From Actinomycetota bacterium (lineage in GTDB: Bacteria; Actinomycetota; Nitriliruptoria; Nitriliruptorales; Nitriliruptoraceae), in contig JAHWKY010000010.1 of the NCBI GenBank assembly GCA_019347575.1, positions 62,001 to 126,000 of the forward strand: a stretch of 64,000 bases of DNA, given 5' to 3'. The position numbers and the translations under genes are program-made. Below the pieces are notes generated by a model, which was not told the origin of the DNA, ran no database searches, and worked only from the letters and a program-made list of their open reading frames with translations. This document shows positions 18,833-27,415 of the stretch, one piece after another (the stretch's first letter is position 1; each line of letters starts with the position of its first letter).

Positions 18833-19917
18833 GGCGTCGCGCCCTCCGTGGGGACGGGTTGCGTCGGGACCGGCTCGGTCGGGATCGTGGGGAGGGGCGC
18901 GGTCGCGTCGTCACCCGGCAGGATGGGCTGCTGCTCCTCGGCATCGGGCGCGACCACGGTGCCGGAGGCCGGATCGTAACGGCCGTAGCGGGGATCGATG
19001 GTGACCTCCGCGCCACCGAGGACCTGGGCGAGGAAGTCCTGGAACTGCGCCCCGGAGATCTGCTGCGCGATCTCGGACCGCAACGCGTCCGCGACCTCGT
19101 CGAGGGGGGTCGTCACGAACTCGTCGACCCGGATGATGTGGAAGCCGAACTCGGTCTGGACCGGTCCGACGATCTCGCCTTCCTCGGCGTTCCAGACGGC
19201 GTCGTCGAACGCGGGGACGAACGCACCGCGTGCGTTGGTGCCCAGGCTCCCTCCCTGCGCGGCGCTGAACTGGTCCGTCGATCGGGCCTCGGCGAGCTCC
19301 TCGAACGACGTGCCGCCCTCGAGCAGCTCGAGGATCGCGGTCGCCTCCTCCTCGGTCGCGACCAGGATGTGCGACACCTCGGCCTGGCGGTACTGGGCAT
19401 CGAGCCGCTGCTCGTACAGCGCCTGGACGTCCTCCTCGCTGACGTCGGCCTGCTCCTCGAAGTGGGCCGAGATGGCCTCCTGGGCGAGGATGGCACGCAG
19501 CTGTTCCCGGGCCTCGGTCTCGCTGAGACCGAGCTGTTCGAGCCGCTCGCGCAGCTCCTCCTCGGAGCCGCGGAACGCGATCTCCTCCTGCCAGCGATCC
19601 TCCACATCCTCGTCGGTCACCGCGACGCCGAGCTCGGCGCTGGCCTGCAGGAACAGCTCGTTGCGGATGAGCTGGCTCAGGACCTGCCGCTGCAGGTCCC
19701 CGATGGCCGACACACGGTCCGTCGCGGACGCCCCGATGAGCGGGTTCGACGGGTCGTTGACCTGCGAGATGACGAGCCGCTCGAAGACCGCCTCGGGGAT
19801 CTGGGTGCCGTTGACCGTCGCGACGGTGTCGCTGGGCAGCCCCGTGCGACTGCAGGCACCGAGCACGAGCGCCAGCACGACGAGCGCGACGCGGACGGTC
19901 GAGCGGTGGGTGCGCAA
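18829..19917 (-). CDS. SurA-like PpiC-type peptidyl-prolyl isomerase lipoprotein
   Basis: This 362-residue exported chaperone/isomerase has a lipoprotein signal peptide ending in LVLGAC with the acylated cysteine at residue 22. A SurA-type helical N-terminal domain (VATVNGTQIPEAVFERLV onward) is followed by a parvulin domain at about 180-275 (EVSHILVATEEEA, DQFSAAQGGSLGTNARGAFVPAFDDAVW, TEFGFHIIRVDE). The C-terminal 60 residues are low complexity (PIPTEPVPTQPVPT-like). It should assist folding of exported proteins on the outer face of the membrane. The TTG start has a GGAG five bases upstream. Its stop overlaps mazG. Confidence 0.85.
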   Translation of the reverse strand: MRTHRSTVRVALVVLALVLGACSRTGLPSDTVATVNGTQIPEAVFERLVISQVNDPSNPLIGASATDRVSAIGDLQRQVLSQLIRNELFLQASAELGVAVTDEDVEDRWQEEIAFRGSEEELRERLEQLGLSETEAREQLRAILAQEAISAHFEEQADVSEEDVQALYEQRLDAQYRQAEVSHILVATEEEATAILELLEGGTSFEELAEARSTDQFSAAQGGSLGTNARGAFVPAFDDAVWNAEEGEIVGPVQTEFGFHIIRVDEFVTTPLDEVADALRSEIAQQISGAQFQDFLAQVLGGAEVTIDPRYGRYDPASGTVVAPDAEEQQPILPGDDATAPLPTIPTEPVPTQPVPTEGATP

Positions 19918-20050
19918 TGGGACTCCGGAGGGACGACGTCAGGTGCGAGCGTTCAGGTAGCGGCGGAGCAGCCAGCGATCATCGAGTCTAACCCGGCGCT
20001 GTCATGCCCTCTCGGCGAAGCAAGCACGCCCGGGTCCCCTTGCGTACCGA

Positions 20051-20076
20051 GCCGCCGAGACCGCGCTCTCGGCGGC
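20051..20076 (-). terminator. Strong hairpin after mfd
   Basis: GCCGCCGAGA-CCGCGC-TCTCGGCGGC is a perfect 10-bp stem with a 6-nt loop, 18 nt past the mfd stop on its strand. There is no T-run, as is common for actinobacterial hairpin terminators. Confidence 0.55.
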
Positions 20077-20094
20077 GGGCGCGTTGTGACATCT

Positions 20095-23000
20095 CTATCG
20101 ACGACGCGGATGCGGCGTCGCCAAAGGATGCGACAGCACGTCGCGCAACGTGGCCGCGACCCAGGCGACGATGTCATCGGTCCCGGCCGGGACCGGCACG
20201 GTCAGGGTCTCGGTCGTTGGGTGGTAGTCGGCATGGGGGTGGCGACGTTGGAGACGGACCTGCAGCGACTCCGACAGCCGGACGGGGCGCGCCTTCAGCG
20301 TCGTCCGGGGACGCGACTGCAACGTCACGTCGGTGACACCCCAGCGGCGGAGGGCGGCCTTCAGGGCGGCGAGCGTCAGCAGCCGCGCGGCGGGCTCGGG
20401 CGGGGCGCCGAAGCGGTCGTCGAGCTCGCCGCGGACCGCCTTGACGTCGGAGGCGTCGCGGATGGCGGCGATGCGCTTGTAGAGGGCGAGCCGCTGCTTC
20501 TCGTCGGCCACGTAATCCGCCGGCAGGTGGGCGTCGACGGGTAGCTCGAGCGTGACGTCGAGCTCGGCCTCGATCGGCTCCCCGGTGAGGTCGGCGACCT
20601 CCTCCTTCAGCAGCTGCGTGTACATGTCGAAGCCGACGGCGGCGACGTGACCCGACTGCTCCGCCCCGACCACGTTCCCCGCGCCCCGCAGCTCGAGATC
20701 GCGCAGCGCGATCTGTAGACCCGACCCGAGGCGGAAGTGCTGGGAGATGGTCTGCAGCCGTTCGTAGGCGCCCTCGGTGATGGCGGCGTCGGCGGGGTGG
20801 AGGAAGTAGGCGTAGCCACGTTCGCTGGAGCGCCCGACACGTCCGCGGAGCTGGTGGAGCTGCGCGAGTCCCAGGAGGTCCGCGCGTTCGACGACGAGCG
20901 TGTTGGCGTTGGGCACGTCCAGGCCCGACTCGATGATGGTCGTGCACACGAGCACGTCGAACGCACGGTCCCAGAACGCGACCATGACGTGCTCGAGCTC
21001 GTTCTCGGACATCTGCCCGTGCGCGATCCGGATGCGCGCATCGGGGACGAGCTCGTGGAGGTGAGCAGCGGCGCGGTCGATGGTCTCGACCTGGTTGTGC
21101 ACGTAGAACACCTGACCCTCACGCAGCAGCTCACGACGGATCGCGAGCGCGACCTGCGCTTCGTCGTACGGCGCGACGACCGTGACGATGGGCTGGCGAT
21201 CCTCGGGTGGGGTCTCGATGACCGACAGGTCGCGGATCCCGCTGACCGCCATCTCGAGCGTGCGCGGGATCGGCGTGGCGGTCATGGTCAGGACGTCGAC
21301 GCTCGTACGCAGCTGCTTCAGGCGCTCCTTGTGGGTGACGCCGAAGCGCTGCTCCTCGTCGACGATGACCAGACCCAGGTCCTTGAACCTCACCTTCGGG
21401 GACAGCAGCGCGTGCGTGCCGATCACGATGTCGACCGTGCCCGCCGCGAGGCCGTCGATGATGTCGCGTCGCTCCTTCGGCGTGGCGAAGCGCGACAGCA
21501 CGGCGATCTCGACCGGGAAGCCGGCGAGCCGCTCGCGGAAGGTCTCGGAGTGCTGCTGTGCGAGCAGCGTGGTGGGGACGAGCACCGCGACCTGCTTGGC
21601 GTCGAACGTGACCTTGGCGGCCGCGCGCACCGCCACCTCGGTCTTGCCGAACCCGACGTCGCCCGTGAGGACGCGATCCATCGGCAGTGGGGCCTCGAGG
21701 TCGCGCTTGATCTCGTCGAGGACCGTCAGCTGATCGGGCGTCTCCTCGTGCTCGAAGGCGTCCTCGAGCTCGCCCTGCCAAGCGGTGTCCGGCGAGACCG
21801 CGTTGCCTGGCGAGTGCATCCGTGCGGCGTACAGCCGGATGAGCTCGGCGGCGATCTCGCGGACGGCACCACGCACGCGGTTCTTGGCCCGCTCCCACTC
21901 GGCACCGCCGAGGCGCATGACGGACGGCTGCTCGCCGCCCTGGTAGCGCGACAGGGCATCGACCTGGTCGCTGGGGACGTAGAGGGTGTCGCCCTTCGCG
22001 TACTCGAGGACGACGAAGTCGCGCTTGGCACGCTCACCGGTCGGACCGGGGATCTCGCGCGTGACCAGTCCGCCGTAGCGTCCGACGCCGTGGGTTCGAT
22101 GCACGACGAAGTCACCCGGCTCGAGGGGAAGGACGGTCTCCCCCGCGGTGGTCTTGCTCCCCAGGCGCCGCCCCGCACGCCGGCGACGACGCGGACCGAA
22201 CAGGTCGAACTCGGCGAGGATCGCCAGACCGAGCTCGGGTGCGAGGAAGCCCTCACGCAGCGAGCTGGCGGTCACCTCGGCACGCGCGCCGCGCCCTTGG
22301 ATGCCGACCGAGTCGACGGTCAGCGCGGGGACGCCCTCGCCCGTGAGCACCTCGCCGAGGCGCTGCGCTGGCCCGTGCCCGGACGTCGTGGCCACGACCC
22401 GGAGCCCTTCCGCCAGCAGCCCGCGGACGCGGTCGGAGGCTGCGCGCACGTCGCCGCGGAACGAGGGCACGGGTTCACCCGGCACCGGTTCACCCTCGAA
22501 AGGCGTCAGCTCGAGCACGCGCCCGGCGCGGTCGGTCACCTCGTCGAGGCTCGCGAAGCCGGCATCCTCGGGACGATGCCCAGCTGCGGCCTCCCAGCTG
22601 ACGTCGAGCAGGACCTCGGCTTCGGCGACGACGCGGTCCGCGCGATCGCGGACGAGGAGCGGGTCGACGACGGCGATACCGGAGGTCTCGGGCAGGAAGT
22701 CCGGCAGGAGGGCGGGGCGGGGGTGGACGAGCGTGACGAGCGACTCGACGCCCTCGAACAGGATGCCGTCGGCGAGCTGGTGCAGCTGGTCGGCGATGGA
22801 CGGGTAGCGGGCCGCCGCAGCGCGGGCGCGCGTGCGCAGCTCGTCGTTGAGCACGAGCTCGCGGGCCGGGTCGATGGTGACCGACTCGAGGGCGTCGACG
22901 GAGCGCTGGTCGGCGACCCCGAACGTCCGGATGGAGTCGACGTCGTCCCCCCAGAACTCGATGCGGACCGCGTGGTCGCCGGCCGAGGGGAACACGTCGA

Positions 23001-23577
23001 CGAGCCCGCCCCGCACGGCGAACTCGCCGCGGGTCTCGACCTGCGGCGTGCGCGTGTAGCCCAGCTCCACCAGCTGCTCGACCAGCGCGTCGAAGCCGTC
23101 ACGGTGGTGGCGGTCGAGCAGGAGCGGGGCGCGGTCGGCGAGCTGGGGGTCCATGGGCTGCAGTGCCGCGCGCACGGGCGCGACGACGGCGAGCAGCGGA
23201 TGGTCGTACGCATCAGGGCGTACCAGACGGTCGAGGACAGCGAGCCGCCGACCGACCGTGGAGGGCTGGGGGCTGAGGCGCTCGTGCGGCAGCGTCTCCC
23301 ACGCGGGGAACGCGGCGACGCGGTCGTGGCCGAGGAAGGCCGACAGGCCGTCAGTCAACGCCTCGGCGTCGGACGTGCGGGGCGTGACGACGAGCAGCGG
23401 GGCGTGCCGCTCGGCGAGCAGCGAGAGCACGAAGGGCCGGACCGCGGGCCCGGCGGCGAGGCGCGGCTCGTCGAGCACTGCCTCCAGCGCCTCGCGTCCG
23501 TGTGCGAGCAGGCCGGAGAGCGGGCCCACGGCGAGACCGGGGTCCGTAACGGCAGCGACGGTGGAGTTGGCTTCCAA
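20095..23577 (-). CDS. mfd: Transcription-repair coupling factor Mfd
   Basis: Mfd is a superfamily-2 translocase that removes RNA polymerase stalled at DNA lesions and recruits UvrA. The 1160-residue protein has the UvrB-homology N-terminal region, the RNA-polymerase-interaction domain (LEPGDFVVHRTHGVGRYGGLV), Walker A TGDVGFGKTEVAVRA, the helicase box VIVDEEQRFGV, the motif III sequence LTMTATPIPRTLEMA and the TRG region GRVGRSSERGYAYFLHP. The assigned TTG (23577) has no Shine-Dalgarno because a 35-bp tandem repeat array reaches to within 2 bp of it. A GTG at about 23529 (beginning VGPLSGLLAH) is an alternative start. Confidence 0.96.
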   Translation of the reverse strand: MEANSTVAAVTDPGLAVGPLSGLLAHGREALEAVLDEPRLAAGPAVRPFVLSLLAERHAPLLVVTPRTSDAEALTDGLSAFLGHDRVAAFPAWETLPHERLSPQPSTVGRRLAVLDRLVRPDAYDHPLLAVVAPVRAALQPMDPQLADRAPLLLDRHHRDGFDALVEQLVELGYTRTPQVETRGEFAVRGGLVDVFPSAGDHAVRIEFWGDDVDSIRTFGVADQRSVDALESVTIDPARELVLNDELRTRARAAAARYPSIADQLHQLADGILFEGVESLVTLVHPRPALLPDFLPETSGIAVVDPLLVRDRADRVVAEAEVLLDVSWEAAAGHRPEDAGFASLDEVTDRAGRVLELTPFEGEPVPGEPVPSFRGDVRAASDRVRGLLAEGLRVVATTSGHGPAQRLGEVLTGEGVPALTVDSVGIQGRGARAEVTASSLREGFLAPELGLAILAEFDLFGPRRRRRAGRRLGSKTTAGETVLPLEPGDFVVHRTHGVGRYGGLVTREIPGPTGERAKRDFVVLEYAKGDTLYVPSDQVDALSRYQGGEQPSVMRLGGAEWERAKNRVRGAVREIAAELIRLYAARMHSPGNAVSPDTAWQGELEDAFEHEETPDQLTVLDEIKRDLEAPLPMDRVLTGDVGFGKTEVAVRAAAKVTFDAKQVAVLVPTTLLAQQHSETFRERLAGFPVEIAVLSRFATPKERRDIIDGLAAGTVDIVIGTHALLSPKVRFKDLGLVIVDEEQRFGVTHKERLKQLRTSVDVLTMTATPIPRTLEMAVSGIRDLSVIETPPEDRQPIVTVVAPYDEAQVALAIRRELLREGQVFYVHNQVETIDRAAAHLHELVPDARIRIAHGQMSENELEHVMVAFWDRAFDVLVCTTIIESGLDVPNANTLVVERADLLGLAQLHQLRGRVGRSSERGYAYFLHPADAAITEGAYERLQTISQHFRLGSGLQIALRDLELRGAGNVVGAEQSGHVAAVGFDMYTQLLKEEVADLTGEPIEAELDVTLELPVDAHLPADYVADEKQRLALYKRIAAIRDASDVKAVRGELDDRFGAPPEPAARLLTLAALKAALRRWGVTDVTLQSRPRTTLKARPVRLSESLQVRLQRRHPHADYHPTTETLTVPVPAGTDDIVAWVAATLRDVLSHPLATPHPRRR

Positions 23578-23579
23578 GC

Positions 23580-23750
23580 GGTCGTGCTATCGCTTCGCTA
23601 TTTGAGCACTGGCAGGTCGTGCTATCGCTTCGCTATTTGAGCACTGGCAGGTCGTGCTATCGCTTCGCTACTTGAGCACTGGCAGGTCGTGCTATCGCTT
23701 CGCTACTTGAGCACTGGCAGGTCGTGCTATCGCTTCGCTACTTGAGCACT
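23580..23750. repeat. 35-bp tandem repeat array (4.9 copies) upstream of mfd
   Basis: Four full units (23580, 23615, 23650, 23685) and a 31-bp fifth unit (23720-23750) follow each other with no spacer. Units 1-2 differ from units 3-5 at one position (ctaTttgag versus ctaCttgag). Each unit contains the short inverted pair GTGCT/AGCAC and the direct doublet TCGCTTCGCT. With the palindromes to its right it fills the 354-bp mfd-pth gap, in which no gene is seen. Confidence 0.92.
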
Positions 23751-23797
23751 CAGGGAACGCCCGAGCGTACGCGCCCCGTCCAGGGTCCGCTGTGCCG

Positions 23798-23893
23798 GAA
23801 ACCACCGGATCCGGTGGTTTCTCTCGCGGCCATCGCCTCATCACGTGCCATCGCCAGCCCTGGCGGTCAGGAACCACCGGATCCGAGGGTTTC
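23798..23893. repeat. Pair of related palindromic elements in the mfd-pth gap
   Basis: The first element (23798-23821) is a perfect 24-bp palindrome with arm GAAACCACCGGA. A second, imperfect version (about 23870-23893) repeats ACCACCGGATCCG and ends GGGTTTCC. The two lie about 73 bp apart. They could be hairpins acting as terminators for pth, or protein-binding sites. Confidence 0.75.
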
Positions 23894-23931
23894 CCTCAAC
23901 CCCCACGACCTCCCGCCCGCTCCGGCGTGGA

Positions 23932-24510
23932 TCAGGAGGCGTGGTAGCGGTTCTGGGTCGGCTCGAGCCCGTCACGGACGAGGGAGAGGACCGCGTCGGC
24001 AGCGTGCTCGATGGTGACGTCGATCTCGGTGCGTTCGGCGGGATCGAAGCGACGGAGGACGTAGTCGGCCGGATCCATCCGCCCCGGGGGTCGACCTATG
24101 CCGATGCGGACGCGGAGGTACTGGCGTGTGCCGAGGGCCCGGTCGATGTCCTTCAGGCCGTTGTGGCCCCCGGGTCCGCCGCCGACCTTCAGTCGTAGCA
24201 CGGCGGGTGCGAGGTCGAGGTCGTCGTGGATGACGATGAGGTGGTCGGGCGCCAGCTTGTACCAAGCCAGTGCCTGCTGGATCGGGCGCCCCGACCGGTT
24301 CATGTAGGCGTCGGGGAGCGCGAGCACCAGCCGGTGGTCGCCGTCAGTGACTTCCACCAGGTCGCAGTCGACGCGTCGGTTCCGGGTGAGCTCGCGGCGG
24401 TACCGTTCGGCGAGCAGTCGTACGGTGTCGGCGCCCACGTTGTGGCGGGTGCCGCCGTACTCCGCCTCGGGGTTCCCGAGGCCCGCGATGAGCCACCGGT
24501 CCCCGGGCAC
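23932..24510 (-). CDS. pth: Peptidyl-tRNA hydrolase
   Basis: Pth cleaves peptidyl-tRNA released from stalled ribosomes and recycles tRNA. The 192-residue protein has the family's motifs: LIAGLGNPEAEYGGTRHNVG with the catalytic histidine, PDAYMNRSG, VIHDDLDL and GGGPGGHNGLKDI. The GTG start at 24510 follows the rplY stop by 15 bp, so rplY and pth form one transcription unit, a common bacterial pairing. No long extensions or odd residues are seen. Confidence 0.96.
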   Translation of the reverse strand: MPGDRWLIAGLGNPEAEYGGTRHNVGADTVRLLAERYRRELTRNRRVDCDLVEVTDGDHRLVLALPDAYMNRSGRPIQQALAWYKLAPDHLIVIHDDLDLAPAVLRLKVGGGPGGHNGLKDIDRALGTRQYLRVRIGIGRPPGRMDPADYVLRRFDPAERTEIDVTIEHAADAVLSLVRDGLEPTQNRYHAS

Positions 24511-24525
24511 CGCGCCTCCTGACCC

Positions 24526-25272
24526 CTACTCGCCGCCCTCGTCGCCGGCGGGGACTTCGCCCGCGCCCTCGCCTTCGCCCTCGCCTTCGGCCTCCGCCTC
24601 GGCGGCCTCCTCGACCAGTGCCGCCTTCTCCTCCTCGGAGAGCTCGGCGATCTCCTCGGCGGTGAGCCCCTCGAGACCGACGACCTCTTCCTCCTCCTCC
24701 GGTTCCTCGAGGATGGTCGGCGCGTTGATCGTGACGATCGTGCGCTCCGGATCGATGTTCAGCTCGGCACCCTCGGGCAGTTCGATGTCCTCGACACGTC
24801 GGACGTCACCGATCTGCATGCCAACGACCGAGAGCTCGAGACTGTTGGGCACCTCGAGTGGCAGGGACTTCAGCGGCAACGTGTGCAGGATGTGGTTGAC
24901 GACACCGCCGGTGTCGCGCGCCACGTCGGTGTCGCCGATGAGGTGGATGGGGACCTCGACCTCGATCTTCTGGTCACGGGCGACCGCGAGGAAGTCGACG
25001 TGGAGGATGTCCTCGCGCACCGGGTGTCGCTGGATGTCACGCGCGACCGTGAGGTGCTCCTCTCCGTCCACCTGGAGTCGGATCAGCACGTTCAACCCGG
25101 CCGGTGTGTGCAGTGCGTGGTACAGCTCGCGCTGGTCGACGGTGACCGCGAGCGCATCGATGCCGTGGCCGTACACGACGGCAGGCGTGCGCCCCGCCTG
25201 GCGCAGACGGTTGGCGTTCTTGCGGCCGCGCTCGGGGCGCCCGTCTGCGGTGAGCGTGACCTGGTCAGTCAT
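24526..25272 (-). CDS. rplY: 50S ribosomal protein L25/CTC
   Basis: L25 of the CTC type binds 5S rRNA. The 248-residue protein has the N-terminal L25 domain (about 1-95; GRPERGRKNANRLRQAGRTPAVVYG is the usual opening) and the C-terminal TL5/CTC beta domain (about 100-190; VPIHLIGDTDVARDTGG, LPLEVPNSLELSV). A very acidic tail rich in Glu, Ala and Gly follows. I chose the ATG at 25272, preceded by GAGG 9 nt upstream; the open frame upstream shows no homology. In mycobacteria prs lies nearby; here prs and rplY are separated by the PadR module and ogt. Confidence 0.95.
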   Translation of the reverse strand: MTDQVTLTADGRPERGRKNANRLRQAGRTPAVVYGHGIDALAVTVDQRELYHALHTPAGLNVLIRLQVDGEEHLTVARDIQRHPVREDILHVDFLAVARDQKIEVEVPIHLIGDTDVARDTGGVVNHILHTLPLKSLPLEVPNSLELSVVGMQIGDVRRVEDIELPEGAELNIDPERTIVTINAPTILEEPEEEEEVVGLEGLTAEEIAELSEEEKAALVEEAAEAEAEGEGEGEGAGEVPAGDEGGE

Positions 25273-25457
25273 CGCGGTACCTCGCGTGTCCGTGGGTCGT
25301 GCCAGCCCGGCTCGACATCGACGGCGCTCGCCGTGGTCAGGGGGCCTGGCACAGATCCGGCCCGCCGGGGCGGGCCGTCGTCCGGGCAGGGTACCGATGG
25401 CGCCGGCGGGGCGGCAACCGGCCGAGGCGGGGTACACGACGGGATCCGCGGAAAGCC

Positions 25458-25486
25458 TTGACACCTAGCGTTGCTAGGTATAGCAT
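25458..25486 (+). promoter_or_regulatory. padR promoter with overlapping dyad operator
   Basis: TTGACA (25458-25463) and TAGCAT (25481-25486) have a 17-bp spacer. The spacer holds ACCTAGC-GTT-GCTAGGT (25463-25479), a dyad with 7-bp arms, placed where a bound repressor would block polymerase. PadR repressors are usually autoregulated. Transcription would begin within a few bases of the ATG at 25495, so the mRNA is probably leaderless. Confidence 0.7.
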
Positions 25487-25494
25487 CCCGATGC

Positions 25495-25833
25495 ATGAGA
25501 CCAGAGAAGCTCAAGGGCCACCTCGACCTGCTCCTCCTCGCCATCCTCGCCGAGGGACCCATCCACGGCTACGCCGTCATGGAGCAGCTTCGGACGCGCA
25601 GCGGCGAGACGTTCGATCTCCCGGAGGGGACGGTCTACCCGGCGCTGCACCGACTCCAGAAGTCGCGACTCGTCACCTCCGCGTGGGACGTCGTCAACGG
25701 CCGTCGGCGCCGCGTCTACACGCTGACCGACCGCGGCCGCGCCCAGTTGCAGCGCGAGCACGCCACCTGGAACGAATTCGCCGGTGCCATCCAGTCCGTC
25801 CTGAAGGGAGTGTCGTGGCCGGAACCAGCGTGA
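25495..25833 (+). CDS. PadR-family transcriptional regulator
   Basis: The 112-residue protein has the PadR winged helix: KLKGHLDLLLLAILAEGPIHGYAVMEQL, then FDLPEGTVYPALHRLQKSRLV and RRRVYTLTDRGRAQL. It lacks the long C-terminal dimerisation helix of subfamily 1 and so belongs to the short type. These short PadRs commonly pair with a downstream gene for a membrane protein, as here, where the next gene overlaps its 3' end. It likely represses its own promoter at the dyad just upstream. The start is at the ATG that fits the family N-terminus; it has almost no leader. Confidence 0.9.
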   Translation: MRPEKLKGHLDLLLLAILAEGPIHGYAVMEQLRTRSGETFDLPEGTVYPALHRLQKSRLVTSAWDVVNGRRRRVYTLTDRGRAQLQREHATWNEFAGAIQSVLKGVSWPEPA

Positions 25834-26603
25834 TCGACGCGTACCTCGAGGACCTGCGTCGTCTGCTGCGGCGCACCCACGACGCCGAGGAGATCCTCAT
25901 CGAGGTCCAGGACCACCTGCTGGAGACGATCGAGCGTCTGGAACGGGACGGCCTCGGCTCCGACGCCGCCGCCGCCGAAGCAGTGCGACGGTTCGGCCCA
26001 GCTGCCCCGCTTAGCCGTGCCCTCAACGACGCCAACGGAGGTGCCGCCATGCCCACTCGCTTCACCCGGCTCGCTGGTGCGGCAGGGATGTCCTTGCCGG
26101 TCGTCGGTCTGCTCGCCGCGCTCGTCACCGCATCGTCGGTCGCGGGCACATCACTGAGTTGGCTCGGCGCAGCCTCCTGGTCAACCATGGCGATGCTCCT
26201 CGTGATCACGGTCATCGGTCTCTACCGGCGTCACGGTGCCACCGGAGGCACGCTGGCCCGCGCGGGGATGGCGCTCTTCGCCGCATCTCCTCTGCTCGCG
26301 TTGCCGGCCGGGTACGGCGCCGGTGTCATGCTCCCGTTCGTCGCCGGCGCCGGCCTCAGCGTCCTGGCAGTCGCCTGGTGGCGGGCGGACGTCCTCCCCC
26401 GTTTCGTGGCTGCGGCAGTGGCAGCCGTCCCGCCACTGGCGATCCTGGTGATGGGCATCGGCAGCGCGGTCCACCTGGACATGGGCCGCTACGGGGTGGT
26501 GTTCGCCGGTGCGTTGACGCTGGCTGTGGCATGGCTCAGTGCGACGATGTGGCGCGAGACGCCGGTCGATGCCGTCGGTCCACACACACCGACGGTCGCG
26601 TAG
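25815..26603 (+). CDS. HAAS-domain membrane protein, PadR partner
   Basis: The protein of about 262 residues opens with an alpha-helical HAAS-like segment (SVIDAYLEDLRRLLRRTHDAEEILIEVQDHLLETIERLERDGL). About six membrane helices follow between residues 90 and 255. The GTG at 25815 has AAGGGAG upstream and overlaps the end of padR; a second GTG at 25830 makes a GTGA overlap with the padR stop. PadR/HAAS membrane pairs are frequent in Gram-positive bacteria; their signal is usually unknown. No transporter signature is visible. Confidence 0.75.
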   Translation: MAGTSVIDAYLEDLRRLLRRTHDAEEILIEVQDHLLETIERLERDGLGSDAAAAEAVRRFGPAAPLSRALNDANGGAAMPTRFTRLAGAAGMSLPVVGLLAALVTASSVAGTSLSWLGAASWSTMAMLLVITVIGLYRRHGATGGTLARAGMALFAASPLLALPAGYGAGVMLPFVAGAGLSVLAVAWWRADVLPRFVAAAVAAVPPLAILVMGIGSAVHLDMGRYGVVFAGALTLAVAWLSATMWRETPVDAVGPHTPTVA

Positions 26604-26616
26604 AGGAATCGACACC

Positions 26617-27415
26617 GTGAGCGCGACGATGATGGAAGATGCATCGACAACACCACGTGAACGTCAGTGGCCGGGTCGGGGATCGCGGTCCGTCGTCCAG
26701 CGTCCCGCCTTCCTGGTCGGCACGGCCATCGCGCTGTACGGCGTGTTCCAGCTCGCGGGCCAGTACGAACCCGTCCTCTTCCTGCACGACTCCGAGTTCG
26801 TCCTCACCGCTGCCACCGCGATGGCGGTCGGCGCCGCCATCTCAGCGGTCGGCGCGGGGCGCGTCCTGCGCGCCGCCGGGGCGGACACAGTGGCCTACCT
26901 GCGCGCGCTCTCGCTCGGTGCCACTCCTCGTCGCGGTGGGCTACCTCGCCGTCGGCACCGTCGGGCTGCGCGTCATCGGTGGGATCGGCTGGCCGGACCT
27001 GCTCACGCTCGCCACGACGGGGCGGGCGTGGGGGCGCGGTGTCGGTGTCGGGTACGCGCGGGCCGGGATCGCGGTGCAGGTCGGTGACGTACTGACCGGA
27101 GCGACGACGGACGCGGAGTGTCCCGGAGACGCGCTCCGCGGACGAGTCGTCACGGCGCTGTGGCTCGCAGGGCAGGCGGGGCGCGACGTACGCGACTACC
27201 TCGCGAGCGACGACGTCGCTGCCGACGCACTGACCGGCTCGCAGTTCGCCGCCACGCCACCGGTCGTCGGTTCGCTCGAGGAACGACACGCGGCAGCGGC
27301 CCTGCTCGACGCGGATGACGACCACGTGCGCGGGTACGTGCACGCCAACTGGGACCGGCTGACCCGTGAGCCGTGTGCCTCAGCCGCCGAGCTACTCGAG
27401 CGGTTCACGCGCTGA
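26617..27415 (+). pseudogene. Membrane protein gene interrupted by a frameshift
   Basis: From the GTG at 26617 one frame encodes two hydrophobic segments (PAFLVGTAIALYGVFQLA and EFVLTAATAMAVGAAISAVG) up to AYLRALSLGA near 26922. The hydrophobic pattern then continues in the next frame (LLVAVGYLAVGTVGLRVIGG) and runs to 27415 as a soluble tail of about 140 residues. Removing the A near 26922 restores one continuous protein of about 265 residues, so a single-base insertion or a sequencing error is likely. It is the third gene of the PadR module. I do not recognise the family. Its 3' end overlaps the convergent ogt by 24 bp. Confidence 0.55.

Noticed and set aside
20737-23640. A 967-codon open frame on the plus strand
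   Set aside because: It lies opposite mfd, has the Val/Arg/Asp-rich composition of an antisense frame in GC-rich DNA and resembles no family.
23580-23750. Regular repeats that might be a CRISPR array
   Set aside because: The units are directly contiguous with no variable spacers, differ by a point change and have no cas genes nearby.
25359-25376. GC-rich hairpin (GGCCCGCC/GGCGGGCC) in the rplY leader as a ribosomal-protein autoregulatory RNA
   Set aside because: The stem has only a 2-nt spacer and no resemblance to known ribosomal leader structures; at this GC content such stems arise often.
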